Shown here one piece after another: positions 25,617 to 34,076 of a DNA stretch of 36,492 nucleotides; the first letter of the stretch is position 1; the number at the start of each line of letters is the position of its first letter. The notes under the pieces are model-generated. The model searched no databases. It was not told the origin of the DNA and was given only the letters and a program-made list of their open reading frames with translations. The DNA is from CALMFG01 sp963666035 (GTDB lineage: Bacteria > Bacillota > Clostridia > Christensenellales > CALMFG01). Both the position numbers and the translations under genes were made by a program. The stretch spans positions 1-36,492 of the forward strand of contig CAXXJI010000015.1 of NCBI GenBank assembly GCA_963666035.2, in the 5' to 3' direction.

Positions 25617-26630
25617 ATGGCAATTAAAATTGGTATTAATGGTTTTGGTCGTATCGGAAGATTGGCTTTCCGTGCTGCGGCTGCGAATCCAAATGTTACC
25701 GTTGTAGGGATCAACGACCCCTTCATCAGCCCGGAGTACATGGTATATATGTTGACATATGACACGGTACACGGCAAGTTTAAAGGTACTGTGGAAATGA
25801 AAGGCGACAATCTGGTCGTTAACGGCGAAGAAATTGAAGTTTACGGCGAGATGGATCCTACCAACATTCCTTGGGGAACCTGCGGCGCGGACTACGTTAT
25901 CGAATCCACCGGCGTTTTCACCACCACTGAAAAAGCTTCGGCTCACTTCAAAGGCGGCGCAAAGAAGGTTGTTATTTCGGCACCTTCCGCGGATGCTCCG
26001 ATGTTCGTTATGGGCGTAAACAACAAGACCTACACCAAGGACTTAAACGTTGTTTCCAACGCTTCCTGCACCACCAACTGTCTGGCACCACTCGCCAAAG
26101 TCATCAATGACAACTTCGGTATCGTTGAAGGCCTGATGACCACAGTTCATGCTACGACAGCCACACAGAAGACCGTTGACGGTCCTTCTATGAAAGACTG
26201 GAGAGGCGGCAGAGGCGCTGCTTTCAACATCATCCCGTCTTCCACCGGCGCGGCTAAAGCGGTTGGCAAGGTTATTCCTGAGCTGAACGGCAAACTGACC
26301 GGTATGGCTTTCCGTGTTCCGACAGCTGACGTTTCGGTTGTGGACCTGACCTGCCGTTTGGAAAAAGGTGCTTCTTATGATGCCATTTGTGCGGCGATGA
26401 AAAAAGCTTCTGAAAGCAAAGAATTCGAAGGTATCATCGGTTATACCGAAGATATGGTCGTTTCTTCCGACTTCATCACCGATCCCAGAACCTCTATCTT
26501 TGATGCAAAAGCGGGTATCGGCCTGAACGAAAATTTCGTGAAGTTGGTTGCCTGGTATGACAACGAATGGGGTTATTCCAACAAGATTGTTAACCTGATC
26601 GAATATATGTCTACAGTTGATAATGCTTAA
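25617..26630 (+). CDS. gap: Glyceraldehyde-3-phosphate dehydrogenase, type I
   Basis: A 337-residue glycolytic enzyme oxidising glyceraldehyde 3-phosphate to 1,3-bisphosphoglycerate with NAD. The Rossmann start INGFGRIGR and D34 (GINDPF) point to NAD use. The catalytic cysteine is C151 in SNASCTTNC and its histidine partner H178 (TTVHATT). The C-terminus has the usual WYDNEWGYS block. A very strong AGGAGG site, its own promoter and a terminator suggest high monocistronic expression, unlike organisms in which gap is joined to pgk and tpi. Confidence 0.98.
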   Translation: MAIKIGINGFGRIGRLAFRAAAANPNVTVVGINDPFISPEYMVYMLTYDTVHGKFKGTVEMKGDNLVVNGEEIEVYGEMDPTNIPWGTCGADYVIESTGVFTTTEKASAHFKGGAKKVVISAPSADAPMFVMGVNNKTYTKDLNVVSNASCTTNCLAPLAKVINDNFGIVEGLMTTVHATTATQKTVDGPSMKDWRGGRGAAFNIIPSSTGAAKAVGKVIPELNGKLTGMAFRVPTADVSVVDLTCRLEKGASYDAICAAMKKASESKEFEGIIGYTEDMVVSSDFITDPRTSIFDAKAGIGLNENFVKLVAWYDNEWGYSNKIVNLIEYMSTVDNA

Positions 26631-26644
26631 TTGCTAGAAAAAAT

Positions 26645-26678
26645 AAAGCAGGTGCTTAAAAAAGTATCTGCTTTTTTA
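26645..26678 (+). terminator. Intrinsic terminator after gap
   Basis: A 12-bp stem (AAAGCAGGTGCT with AGTATCTGCTTT, two G-T pairs) followed by a T-run. Confidence 0.85.
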
Positions 26679-26679
26679 T

Positions 26680-26951
26680 TTGTTGTGTTTTTTCCTTTCA
26701 CGATACTAAATGAACCATGATATTTATTCTATCGAGGTCTTTTTTAGTGTCGTTCTTAGTGTAACATTACAATGAGAGCGGTCGTTTTGCCCGCTTCGGG
26801 AAAAAGCCTCTTAATGCAACTATTTACGCCGATGTGCGTGCCCGCTTTAATGGACTGTATTTTCCTTACCTTGTAGCCTTTATTTGCAGTCTGCTAACGA
26901 TCAGGTTTTACAAATAAAGATATGTGGCATGATGATTCTCTCTTAAAAATA
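26680..26951. other. Intergenic region without recognisable gene
   Basis: No credible coding frame. It holds a direct repeat TTAGTGT (26744-26750 and 26756-26762), a small palindrome TGTAA-CA-TTACA at 26760-26771 and a CCCG-CTT-CGGG hairpin near 26790-26800. None forms a recognised RNA family or operator. It lies between the gap terminator and the end of the minus-strand thioesterase gene, which has no obvious terminator of its own here. Confidence 0.4.
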
Positions 26952-27464
26952 TCATTCAGTTTCGGAAATGTTGATTTCCTTCGGGTCATCCGGCTTTTCA
27001 TTGACAAACCAGTCTTTTTCCAGGTCAAAGTCCTTGGAAAGCCGTTCATTCGGCACCACCATATATCGGCCTGTCGCGGCTACACATACTTCGCCTTTTT
27101 CGTTATAGATAGCGCCTTCGCCTTCATAGATACGGCGGTTGTCTTTTGTGATATGCGCTTTAGCAATCAGCTTTTTTCCGTAAGGTACGGGTTTTTTGTA
27201 CTTGAGGTTCAGTTCTACGGTAACAGCGAATTTATCGGGGTATTCAATATTGATCGCCCGCCCGATCAGCTCATCCAGCACTGAGGCCGAGATGCCGCCG
27301 TGTAAGATGCCGGGGTAGGATTGGTAATCCTCAGAAGGGGTGAAAACAGCGGCTAATTCGCCGTCTTCGGTTTCGAAAAATTCGGTTTTAAGGCCGATAG
27401 GATTATCCAGACCGCAGATAAAACAGTGCCTTGAGTTTTCATGCTTGCGTGTAATTTTTGCCAT
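26952..27464 (-). CDS. Hotdog-fold thioesterase (PaaI/4HBT-like)
   Basis: A 170-residue single hotdog-domain protein. The HGGISASVLDELIGRA helix (histidine, then Asp-Glu at the active-site end) is the PaaI/4HBT motif, and VELNLKYKKPVPYGKKL is the following conserved strand. An N-terminal HCFICGLDNPIGLK segment with a CxxC is shared with many Firmicutes homologues. It probably hydrolyses an acyl-CoA; the substrate is unknown. The start at 27464 is preferred over 27479 because GGAG lies nine bases before it. A charged 25-residue C-terminal extension follows the domain. It is transcribed away from the AI-2E/ung cluster. Confidence 0.88.
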   Translation of the reverse strand: MAKITRKHENSRHCFICGLDNPIGLKTEFFETEDGELAAVFTPSEDYQSYPGILHGGISASVLDELIGRAINIEYPDKFAVTVELNLKYKKPVPYGKKLIAKAHITKDNRRIYEGEGAIYNEKGEVCVAATGRYMVVPNERLSKDFDLEKDWFVNEKPDDPKEINISETE

Positions 27465-27610
27465 AGTCGATTGCTCCATAATTGTTAGATGTCAATCCGC
27501 ATTATACCACTAACCGCATAAAAAGCAAAACGACAGCTATTGAAAAATATGGATTATCGATAGCACAAGCGTCAGAATATTTGTTATAATAAGAAAAAAG
27601 TTCGGAGAGC

Positions 27611-28177
27611 ATGATGAAAAACAACGAAAAATCGGATAACAAGATCATTCGCTTTATCACCCAATCATTCGGCGCCGTGGGGAAATATGTGATGGGTAAG
27701 CTGATCGCGATGGTGATTATCATCGTGGTGTCCACATTTGCACTGAAGTTTTTGGATGCCAAAATTGCGGGTGATACGATAAAGGGTGAATTGTGGTTAG
27801 GCATCTTGATGGGGATCGGCAATATGGTGCCGATATTCGGGGTGTGGATCGGCATTGCATTGGCGGCCATTATCGCACTGGTACAGGCTTTGCCGGATTT
27901 TTGGTACTTAAGTCTGTTTATCATCGGTATCGGGTTGATTTTGCAGGTGGTGGACGAATTTATTATTACACCGACGGTGGTGGGCAAAGCGATCGACCTA
28001 AAACCGCTGATTGTGATGGCGGCCGTTTATGTGGGCGGCTGGCTTTTCGGTTTGCCCGGCATGATTCTGGCGGTGCCAGTTGCGGCGATTATCAAAATCG
28101 CCTATGAAATATTCCTAAAAAAAGCACCGGAGTCCCCAAAGCCGGATGAAGGGAGCGGTGATGGCGGCCAAGTTTGA
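27611..28177 (+). CDS. Short AI-2E family (PerM/YdbI-like) membrane protein, C-terminal half only
   Basis: A 188-residue protein with about four or five membrane helices. It matches only the C-terminal half of AI-2E family exporters and antiporters, which are usually about 350 residues. The conserved GIGNMVPIFGVWIG, LQVVDEFIITPTVVGKAIDLKPLIVM and FGLPGMILAVPVAAIIKI blocks are all present. The N-terminal three or so helices are missing. It is not a simple 5' truncation by frameshift: a TATAAT (27585-27590) and GGAGAG precede the ATG, and no N-terminal remnant is seen upstream. The C-terminus ends in a Pro/Gly/acidic tail. The ung start lies 16 bases inside its end, implying coupled translation. 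Confidence 0.82.
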   Translation: MMKNNEKSDNKIIRFITQSFGAVGKYVMGKLIAMVIIIVVSTFALKFLDAKIAGDTIKGELWLGILMGIGNMVPIFGVWIGIALAAIIALVQALPDFWYLSLFIIGIGLILQVVDEFIITPTVVGKAIDLKPLIVMAAVYVGGWLFGLPGMILAVPVAAIIKIAYEIFLKKAPESPKPDEGSGDGGQV

Positions 28178-28853
28178 GAACGACTGGAAGGATATTTTGG
28201 CGTCCGAGTTTGAAAAAGAGTATTATCTTAAACTGCGCGCTATTTTAAAAAAAGAGTACAGCCAGCGTGAGATATTCCCTAAGGCGGATGAAATTTTCAA
28301 CGCGCTGCACTTTACCGCCTATGAAGATATCAAGGCAGTGATTATCGGGCAGGACCCCTACCACGGAGAAGGCCAGGCACACGGGCTTTGTTTTTCGGTG
28401 GGTAAGGACGTGACGATTCCGCCGTCGCTTGTCAATATCTATAAAGAACTGAAAGATGATATTGGTATCATGCCGCCAAATCATGGTTACCTTAAAAAAT
28501 GGGCGGATGAGGGCGTGCTGCTCTTAAACGCCATATTGACGGTACGGGCACACAAAGCCGCATCGCACCACGGCATCGGTTGGGAAGTGTTTACCGATGA
28601 GATCATCAGTCTGGTTAATCAGCGGCAGAAACCGGTTGTGTTTATTCTGTGGGGTGCATTTGCGGGCAGCAAAGAAAGCTTAATCACCCATCCGCAGCAC
28701 TTGGTTTTAAAAGCACCGCACCCGTCTCCGCTTTCGGCGCATCGGGGTTTTTTTGGTTCCAAACCGTTTTCTAAAACCAATGATTTTTTAAAAGCCAATG
28801 GCATCAGCCCGATTGATTGGGCGATAGAAAATACGCAGGAGGAACATCAATGA
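28161..28853 (+). CDS. ung: Uracil-DNA glycosylase, family 1
   Basis: A 230-residue base-excision-repair enzyme that removes uracil from DNA. Motif A GQDPYHG gives the catalytic D65 and H68; N123 sits in LLLNAILTVR, and the DNA-intercalation loop is HPSPLSAHRGFFG with H187. The family-typical length supports the start at 28161, which has GGGAG nearby; the in-frame ATG at 28146 is an alternative. The gene overlaps the AI-2E-like gene upstream and the next membrane protein gene downstream (ATGA), so all are probably expressed together. Confidence 0.97.
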   Translation: MAAKFENDWKDILASEFEKEYYLKLRAILKKEYSQREIFPKADEIFNALHFTAYEDIKAVIIGQDPYHGEGQAHGLCFSVGKDVTIPPSLVNIYKELKDDIGIMPPNHGYLKKWADEGVLLLNAILTVRAHKAASHHGIGWEVFTDEIISLVNQRQKPVVFILWGAFAGSKESLITHPQHLVLKAPHPSPLSAHRGFFGSKPFSKTNDFLKANGISPIDWAIENTQEEHQ

Positions 28854-29893
28854 AAACCGTATCACACATCAAAAACTACCGCAGCGGCGTGATTTTGCTT
28901 TTAACGGCTGTGGTTATTAATCTCGGAGCAGGTATTTTTAATAGTTTAGAGCTGTTTGATCCATCGGATTTGATGTTCTACATCGCCTTTGCCGGGCTGA
29001 TGTTAATCGGCTTTTTTATCGCGCGTAAAGGCCATGCCTTTGGGCTTGTTGTTGGCCTTATACCCTATGCGTTAAGCCTGCTTTTTGTTTTTGGCGATCT
29101 GTTTGACGGAAACGGAAATGTCGCATCCATTGCATGGACACTACTTACTGTGATTTGGTTTACTTCGGCATGTGTCGCGTATACAAAAATGCCGAAAGAT
29201 ATTGACCTTGGCAAAACCTTGCCGTTTAAACTCAAGAATTTCCACGCGGTGAACGGGCATATTGAAAATATGATGGAAATTGAGGGCGACATACGCTACA
29301 TAACTAAGGGCAAGCTTAAGAATGACGATTCAAAAATGGAAGACGTGGCTAAAAAAACAAAGTGGCGGCTAACCCTGCTTAAAATTGCACGCTGGCTGAC
29401 TTTGGTTACATTGTTAGTGGCAATGTACAATGCATTTTGGGATTATGCATACAGCTATGCTGTGATGACATATCATTGGATTAACCTGTTGACACTTTTG
29501 CTTGCGCTGGTGCTTTCGTTCCATGTTCCGGCACTTGGCTTTTTCCTAGTCATCTTAAAATCGCTGTATCTGGATATGGAGTATTTTGTGATGTCATTCA
29601 GCTATCAGATGTATCCGATGGGTGTGTTGATTTTAATTGCCGATATTGCTTTCTTCATTTTTCTGTTCTTTGTGGTTTATGCCGAAGCGACTGTTCCGTG
29701 GCCGATTCGCTTTAGAAAAACGATGAAAAACCTGAAAGCCAACAAGAAGCTGTGGCGCAGGCAAAAAAGAGAGGCAATGGATATTCCGGAAAAGCGGGAT
29801 TGGCTGAAAAAAAGCTTGATTCTGAAAGAAACATTTGAAAGTGACGGCGCAGGAGACATTGAGAACGTTTTACCCGAAATGGTGCAGTCGTGA
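28850..29893 (+). CDS. Unrecognised polytopic membrane protein
   Basis: A 347-residue protein of no family I recognise. Predicted helices lie near 13-31, 41-59, 63-81, 92-111, 178-197, 209-238 and 257-278. A hydrophilic region of about 65 residues (112-177) sits between helices four and five, and a strongly basic segment (about 286-325, with many K/R and W) precedes an acidic C-terminus. The ATG overlaps the ung stop codon (ATGA), with GGAGG nine bases upstream. A smaller membrane protein gene follows 40 bases later. The linkage to ung is tight but gives no functional hint by itself. Confidence 0.8.
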   Translation: MKTVSHIKNYRSGVILLLTAVVINLGAGIFNSLELFDPSDLMFYIAFAGLMLIGFFIARKGHAFGLVVGLIPYALSLLFVFGDLFDGNGNVASIAWTLLTVIWFTSACVAYTKMPKDIDLGKTLPFKLKNFHAVNGHIENMMEIEGDIRYITKGKLKNDDSKMEDVAKKTKWRLTLLKIARWLTLVTLLVAMYNAFWDYAYSYAVMTYHWINLLTLLLALVLSFHVPALGFFLVILKSLYLDMEYFVMSFSYQMYPMGVLILIADIAFFIFLFFVVYAEATVPWPIRFRKTMKNLKANKKLWRRQKREAMDIPEKRDWLKKSLILKETFESDGAGDIENVLPEMVQS

Positions 29894-29933
29894 TTGGAAG
29901 AAGCGAGAATATAAAGAAAAACAGGGGAAACAA

Positions 29934-30470
29934 ATGACAAATGTGAATGTTTCAAAGTATCTGTTAACCATTAAGAGAGCCACAGATGTACTGATGGCGG
30001 ACATTATTTTATATGGTTTAGTTGCGGTGCTTTTTATGCTGGTCAGCACTTCATCAGCCATCATCGGGGTTGGATTTACTGCGGCGCTGGTGTTTTGCTG
30101 GCGCAACGTCAAGGCGGGAAAGTCGGGCGGTTTCAATTGGGCGGGTATCATCAACGGTATGCTTGGGTTTGCTTCGCTGTGGTATCTTTGGCTGGTCAGA
30201 GACGGGGCAACCGGTACGCTGGCGGCGATTGTGGCAGTGGTTGTTGGGATTTCGGCGTTTTTTGCCGCTGTTTTTTTAAAGGCGATGAAAGCGCATATGG
30301 GGATATCCGAAAAAATCGACATTGCGAAAACACTGGAAGCGTTTGCGGAAGATCGGGCACAGCAGAAAGCGGAGGGCACTTATGATGGTAACGCGTTTAG
30401 AGAGTCGCTAAAAGACGGCAGTTTTGAGATGGCTTTAATTTATAAAGAAGAAAGTGGCGAGGCATATTAG
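29934..30470 (+). CDS. Unrecognised four-helix membrane protein
   Basis: A 178-residue protein with four hydrophobic helices (about 21-38, 42-57, 70-88, 96-116) and a soluble C-terminal region (117-178) that is mostly charged and helical. The start is set at 29934 by AGGGG seven bases upstream; longer readings overlap the previous gene's end. It is the last gene of the AI-2E-ung cluster. Its family is not recognised. The paired arrangement with the preceding membrane protein suggests the two work together, but this is inference from position only. Confidence 0.78.
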   Translation: MTNVNVSKYLLTIKRATDVLMADIILYGLVAVLFMLVSTSSAIIGVGFTAALVFCWRNVKAGKSGGFNWAGIINGMLGFASLWYLWLVRDGATGTLAAIVAVVVGISAFFAAVFLKAMKAHMGISEKIDIAKTLEAFAEDRAQQKAEGTYDGNAFRESLKDGSFEMALIYKEESGEAY

Positions 30471-30507
30471 GACGTTAGATACGCTGGAATAAGCACCAAA
30501 AAAGCAC

Positions 30508-30537
30508 AAAAAAAGGCGGGGGTTTGGCCCCGCCTTT
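30508..30537 (-). terminator. Intrinsic terminator after rho
   Basis: Stem AAAGGCGGGG with CCCCGCCTTT; the minus strand continues into seven Ts, so it serves rho. It may also stop plus-strand transcription from the ung cluster, though the plus-strand T-run is short. Confidence 0.88.
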
Positions 30538-30544
30538 GCGGTAT

Positions 30545-31984
30545 TTATAACAGCTTATAACCTTCTTTTTCAAATGTGGTCAGCCACTCTTTTAAGCGGT
30601 CCAAAAACTCCGCATTGCTTTTGGTTTTCATCATCATACCAATGAGCTGTTCGGTGACGTCGGCGCTATTACCGCCGGCCATCACTTTGCGCATATTCCA
30701 GATACCCGCCAATTCTTCTTCGGTCAGCAGCAAGTCTTCGCGGCGTGTGCTGGATTTGCTCAGCTCGATCGCTGGGAATATCCGCTTTTCGGAAAGCTTT
30801 CTGTCCAGATGGATTTCCATGTTGCCAGTGCCTTTGAATTCCTCAAAGATGATTTCGTCCATGCGCGAACCCGTTTCCACCAGCGCGGTGGCGATGATGG
30901 TGAGCGAACCGCCGAATTCAATATTCCGTGCGGCGCCGAAAAAGCGTTTTGGCTTGTAGAGCGATCCCGGATCCAATCCGCCTGTCAGTGTTCTGCCGGT
31001 GGGCGGGATGGTGAGGTTGTATGCTCTGGCAAGGCGCGTGATGGAATCTAATAGTATGACTACATCTTTGCCCTGCTCCACCAGCCGCTTGGCACGTTCC
31101 AGCACCATCTCGGAGATACGTGCATGGTTTTCGGGTTTTTCATCGAAGGTGGAGTATACCACTTCGCCGTCGATAGAACGCTGCATGTCGGTGACTTCCT
31201 CGGGCCGTTCATCGATGAGCAGTACGATAAGATGGGTATCCGGATAGTTATCCGTGATGCTGTTGGCGATTTTTTTGAGCAGAACGGTTTTACCGGCCTT
31301 TGGCGGGGAAACGATCATACCGCGCTGGCCTTTGCCGATGGGGGCGATGAGATCGATGATGCGGATGGAAAGCTCGCGCGCGGTTTTGGCGTTTTCCAGC
31401 GTATACCGCTCCTCCGGGAAAATGGGGGTGAGCTCCTCAAACGGCTTTCTGCTTCGAGCCGCTTTGACGGTTTCGTCGTTAATGCGCTCAATGTACAAGA
31501 GCGCCAAAAGTTTTTCGCCTTCCTTGGCGGGACGGGTCTTGCCCGTCACCTTGTCTCCGGTGCGAAGTCCGAATTTTCTGATCTGCGCCATGGAAACGTA
31601 GATATCCTTGTTGCCGGGCAGATAGTTCTCGGCACGAAGGAAACCAAATCCATCAGGATGAACCTCCAAAATGCCCTCGGCTTTTTTACAGTCTCCGGTG
31701 TTCAAAAGCTCATTGACGGCGTCATTGCCCTCGACATACTCCACATTGCCGTCGGATTCACTTTCGTCATCCGATTCTGTATTCTCAGGTATTTCAGCTT
31801 CCTGCTTGGCTTTCTCGGCTTCCTCTTCCTCAATCGCGCGTCTGGTTTCGCCTTCAATCTCCATATCGATTAAAAGCTGTAAAAGCTCATCCTTTTTGTA
31901 CTTGGCTGTACTCTTGATACCGGCCAGTTTGGCGATTTCCCGCAAGTCAGCGAGACTTTTTTCCTCTAGTAGTCGAATGTCCAA
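30545..31984 (-). CDS. rho: Transcription termination factor Rho
   Basis: A 479-residue ring helicase that ends transcription at unstructured RNA. It has an N-terminal helical domain (1-45, with the LADLREIAKLAGI SAP-like motif). An acidic, low-complexity insert follows (about 50-95, rich in E, D, S). Next is the RNA-binding cold-shock domain (ILEVHPDGFGFLR...GNKDIYVS). The ATPase core has Walker A PPKAGKT at 227-233, LLIDERPEEVTDMQRS and the Q/R-loop regions. The start is a TTG, ten bases after AAAGGA. The insert is longer than in E. coli Rho but common in Clostridia and Actinobacteria. A possible -10 (TATAAT) lies about 40 bases upstream without a good -35. Confidence 0.97.
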   Translation of the reverse strand: MDIRLLEEKSLADLREIAKLAGIKSTAKYKKDELLQLLIDMEIEGETRRAIEEEEAEKAKQEAEIPENTESDDESESDGNVEYVEGNDAVNELLNTGDCKKAEGILEVHPDGFGFLRAENYLPGNKDIYVSMAQIRKFGLRTGDKVTGKTRPAKEGEKLLALLYIERINDETVKAARSRKPFEELTPIFPEERYTLENAKTARELSIRIIDLIAPIGKGQRGMIVSPPKAGKTVLLKKIANSITDNYPDTHLIVLLIDERPEEVTDMQRSIDGEVVYSTFDEKPENHARISEMVLERAKRLVEQGKDVVILLDSITRLARAYNLTIPPTGRTLTGGLDPGSLYKPKRFFGAARNIEFGGSLTIIATALVETGSRMDEIIFEEFKGTGNMEIHLDRKLSEKRIFPAIELSKSSTRREDLLLTEEELAGIWNMRKVMAGGNSADVTEQLIGMMMKTKSNAEFLDRLKEWLTTFEKEGYKLL

Positions 31985-32231
31985 ATGTCAAAGTTCCTTT
32001 CTTGGGATTAAAAAATATATAATTATACCGTTAAACTATGAGTAAACGTGAGGTAACCAAATTGTGTACAAGGAATAAAAAAGCAGACAGAATGCCAAAA
32101 AAACAATCATGAAAATGTTTATGCAGAAGATTATAAACTCATGGAATCATAAGAATATTGCGTTTGGCTGTACCACATATTTATACACCAAAAGGATTAA
32201 AAAGTCAACATAAACAAAAGCCCAAAACAAA

Positions 32232-32255
32232 ACCGCCCCCGAAGGCGGGGGCGGT
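32232..32255 (-). terminator. Intrinsic terminator after the comB-pepF unit
   Basis: A perfect 10-bp GC-rich stem (ACCGCCCCCG with CGGGGGCGGT, tetraloop AAGG), followed on the minus strand by a T-rich run. The 177 bases between this and the rho promoter region hold no recognisable gene. Confidence 0.88.
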
Positions 32256-32268
32256 AACATTTCGCGGT

Positions 32269-34056
32269 TTAGAATAGCTCTTTCAGCGCCTCTAAAGCGT
32301 TTTTGAATTCTTCCATACAGACATCTACCGGCTGGCCGGAAACAAGGTCTATGCCGGCGATTTTCAGCTCCTCTAGGGGATAATCGCTGCCGCCGCTCTT
32401 TAAGAACGCTTTGTATACGGCCACAGCCGGGGCGCCTTCTTTTAGGATATTGTTTGCAATCGTGATGGCACAGGAAAAACCGGTGGCGTATTGGTAGACA
32501 TAGAACGCACGGTAGAAATGCGGGATACGTGCCCATTCCATTGCGATATATTCATCACTGACCACCGCTTCGCCGAAGTACAGCTGGTTCAGCGTCCGGT
32601 ATTTTTCGGACAAACTCTCGGGTGTCAACGGCTGGCCGCTCTCCTGCATGTCATGGGATATCTTCTCAAATTCAGCAAACATAGTTTGGCGGACCACCGT
32701 GCCTTTGAATTGATCAATATAGTGGTTTAAGATATATTTCCTAAGATCAACATCGGTTTCACCCGTCAAAAGGTGCTTGGTCAAAAGAATCTCATTGACC
32801 GTAGAAGCCACTTCTGCCACAAAGATGGTGTAGTTCGCGTTGCTGTAGGTTTGGGCGTGGTTGGAATACCAAGAGTGCATGGCGTGGCCGAGCTCATGTG
32901 CCAGTGTGTAAACGCTGTCAAGACTATTGTTGTGATTTAAAAGCACATAAGGGTGCACACCGTAGGTGCCCCAGGAATATGCGCCTGAAAGCTTGCCTTC
33001 GTTTTCATAGACGTCAATCCATCCGTCACGGAAGGCTTCATCCAATAGGGCGGCATAATCATCGCCCAAAGGGGTCAACGCCTCTTTGACCATGGTTTTC
33101 GCCGTATCAAACGTGTATTCGCCCTTAAAACCGGTCACCAGCGGTGCGTAGACATCGTGCATGCCAAGGTCATCGATGCCGAGCACTTTTTTTCGCAAAT
33201 TTACATAGTCATACATAGTCGAAAGATTGTCGTGCACTGCCTGAATAAGATTATCATAAAGCGCGGTCGGCACACGATCGGCAAACAGTGCGCGTTCCAA
33301 AGCAGAACCAAAACCCCGGGCCGAGGCATAAAACACATCTTTCTTGACGCTGGTGGCGTAGGCCGCCGCGATGGTGTTGATGTTGGACTTGTAGGCACGG
33401 TACATGGCTTCATATGCGTTTCGGCGGGTTTCGCGGTTATCCGACTGCATAAAGCCGATGTAGGACGCGTGAGTCAATTCCTTTTGCTCGCCGTCGTCGT
33501 CAATGCTGCCAAACTGGATATCCGCGTTGTTCAGCATGGTGAAAATCTGCTGTGCGCCGCCCGCAAAATCGGCGCTCATCGAGAGCAGTTTTTCTTCGCT
33601 TTCGGAAAGGACATGCGGTTGACTGCGGATTAAATCCTCAATCATAAACCCGTATTCATTTTTTAAGCCGCTGTGCGACGAAAGGAATCCACGTAGATCA
33701 TCAGGTGATTTTTTTAAGAGTTCGGGGCGGATAAAGGACAGCAGACTGCTCATTTTGACATTCAGGGACATCGCGCGGTCGGTCATCGCTTGATACAGAT
33801 TGTCCGCGTTGTTCTCGTCCCGACGCATCTTGGCGTATACAAACAGCCTTTCGGCCAGCATTTGGGCGGTTTCGACGGTCTTAAGCGCATCGAACAGCTG
33901 ACCAGCAGAGTCGGTAAAACCATTTTTTAATTGTGGCAGATCGGGTAGAAGTCCGGACAGGCGGTCAAAATCTGCTTCCCAGGCATCATTGTTTACATAT
34001 ATATCTTCTATTTTCCAGAAGTATTGTTGATCGATTTCACTGCGTTTTTTTGGCAT
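32269..34056 (-). CDS. pepF: Oligoendopeptidase F (M3 family)
   Basis: A 595-residue zinc endopeptidase that cuts short peptides in the cytoplasm. The zinc motif HELGHAMHSWY places ligands at H387 and H391 with catalytic E388; the third ligand is probably E415 (IFVAEVASTVNE). The preceding G-A-Y-SWGTYGVHPYVLLNHN block and the C-terminal YQYATGFSCAITIAN block are PepF signatures. The length is normal for PepF. An excellent AAGGAG site precedes the ATG. The gene starts 20 bases after the ComB-family gene ends, so the two form an operon. Confidence 0.96.
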   Translation of the reverse strand: MPKKRSEIDQQYFWKIEDIYVNNDAWEADFDRLSGLLPDLPQLKNGFTDSAGQLFDALKTVETAQMLAERLFVYAKMRRDENNADNLYQAMTDRAMSLNVKMSSLLSFIRPELLKKSPDDLRGFLSSHSGLKNEYGFMIEDLIRSQPHVLSESEEKLLSMSADFAGGAQQIFTMLNNADIQFGSIDDDGEQKELTHASYIGFMQSDNRETRRNAYEAMYRAYKSNINTIAAAYATSVKKDVFYASARGFGSALERALFADRVPTALYDNLIQAVHDNLSTMYDYVNLRKKVLGIDDLGMHDVYAPLVTGFKGEYTFDTAKTMVKEALTPLGDDYAALLDEAFRDGWIDVYENEGKLSGAYSWGTYGVHPYVLLNHNNSLDSVYTLAHELGHAMHSWYSNHAQTYSNANYTIFVAEVASTVNEILLTKHLLTGETDVDLRKYILNHYIDQFKGTVVRQTMFAEFEKISHDMQESGQPLTPESLSEKYRTLNQLYFGEAVVSDEYIAMEWARIPHFYRAFYVYQYATGFSCAITIANNILKEGAPAVAVYKAFLKSGGSDYPLEELKIAGIDLVSGQPVDVCMEEFKNALEALKELF

Positions 34057-34076
34057 AATATCTCCTTATTCTGTAA

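Noticed and set aside
31124..31873. 249-residue plus-strand frame inside rho
   Set aside because: Antisense shadow of rho; no start signal and no family-like sequence.
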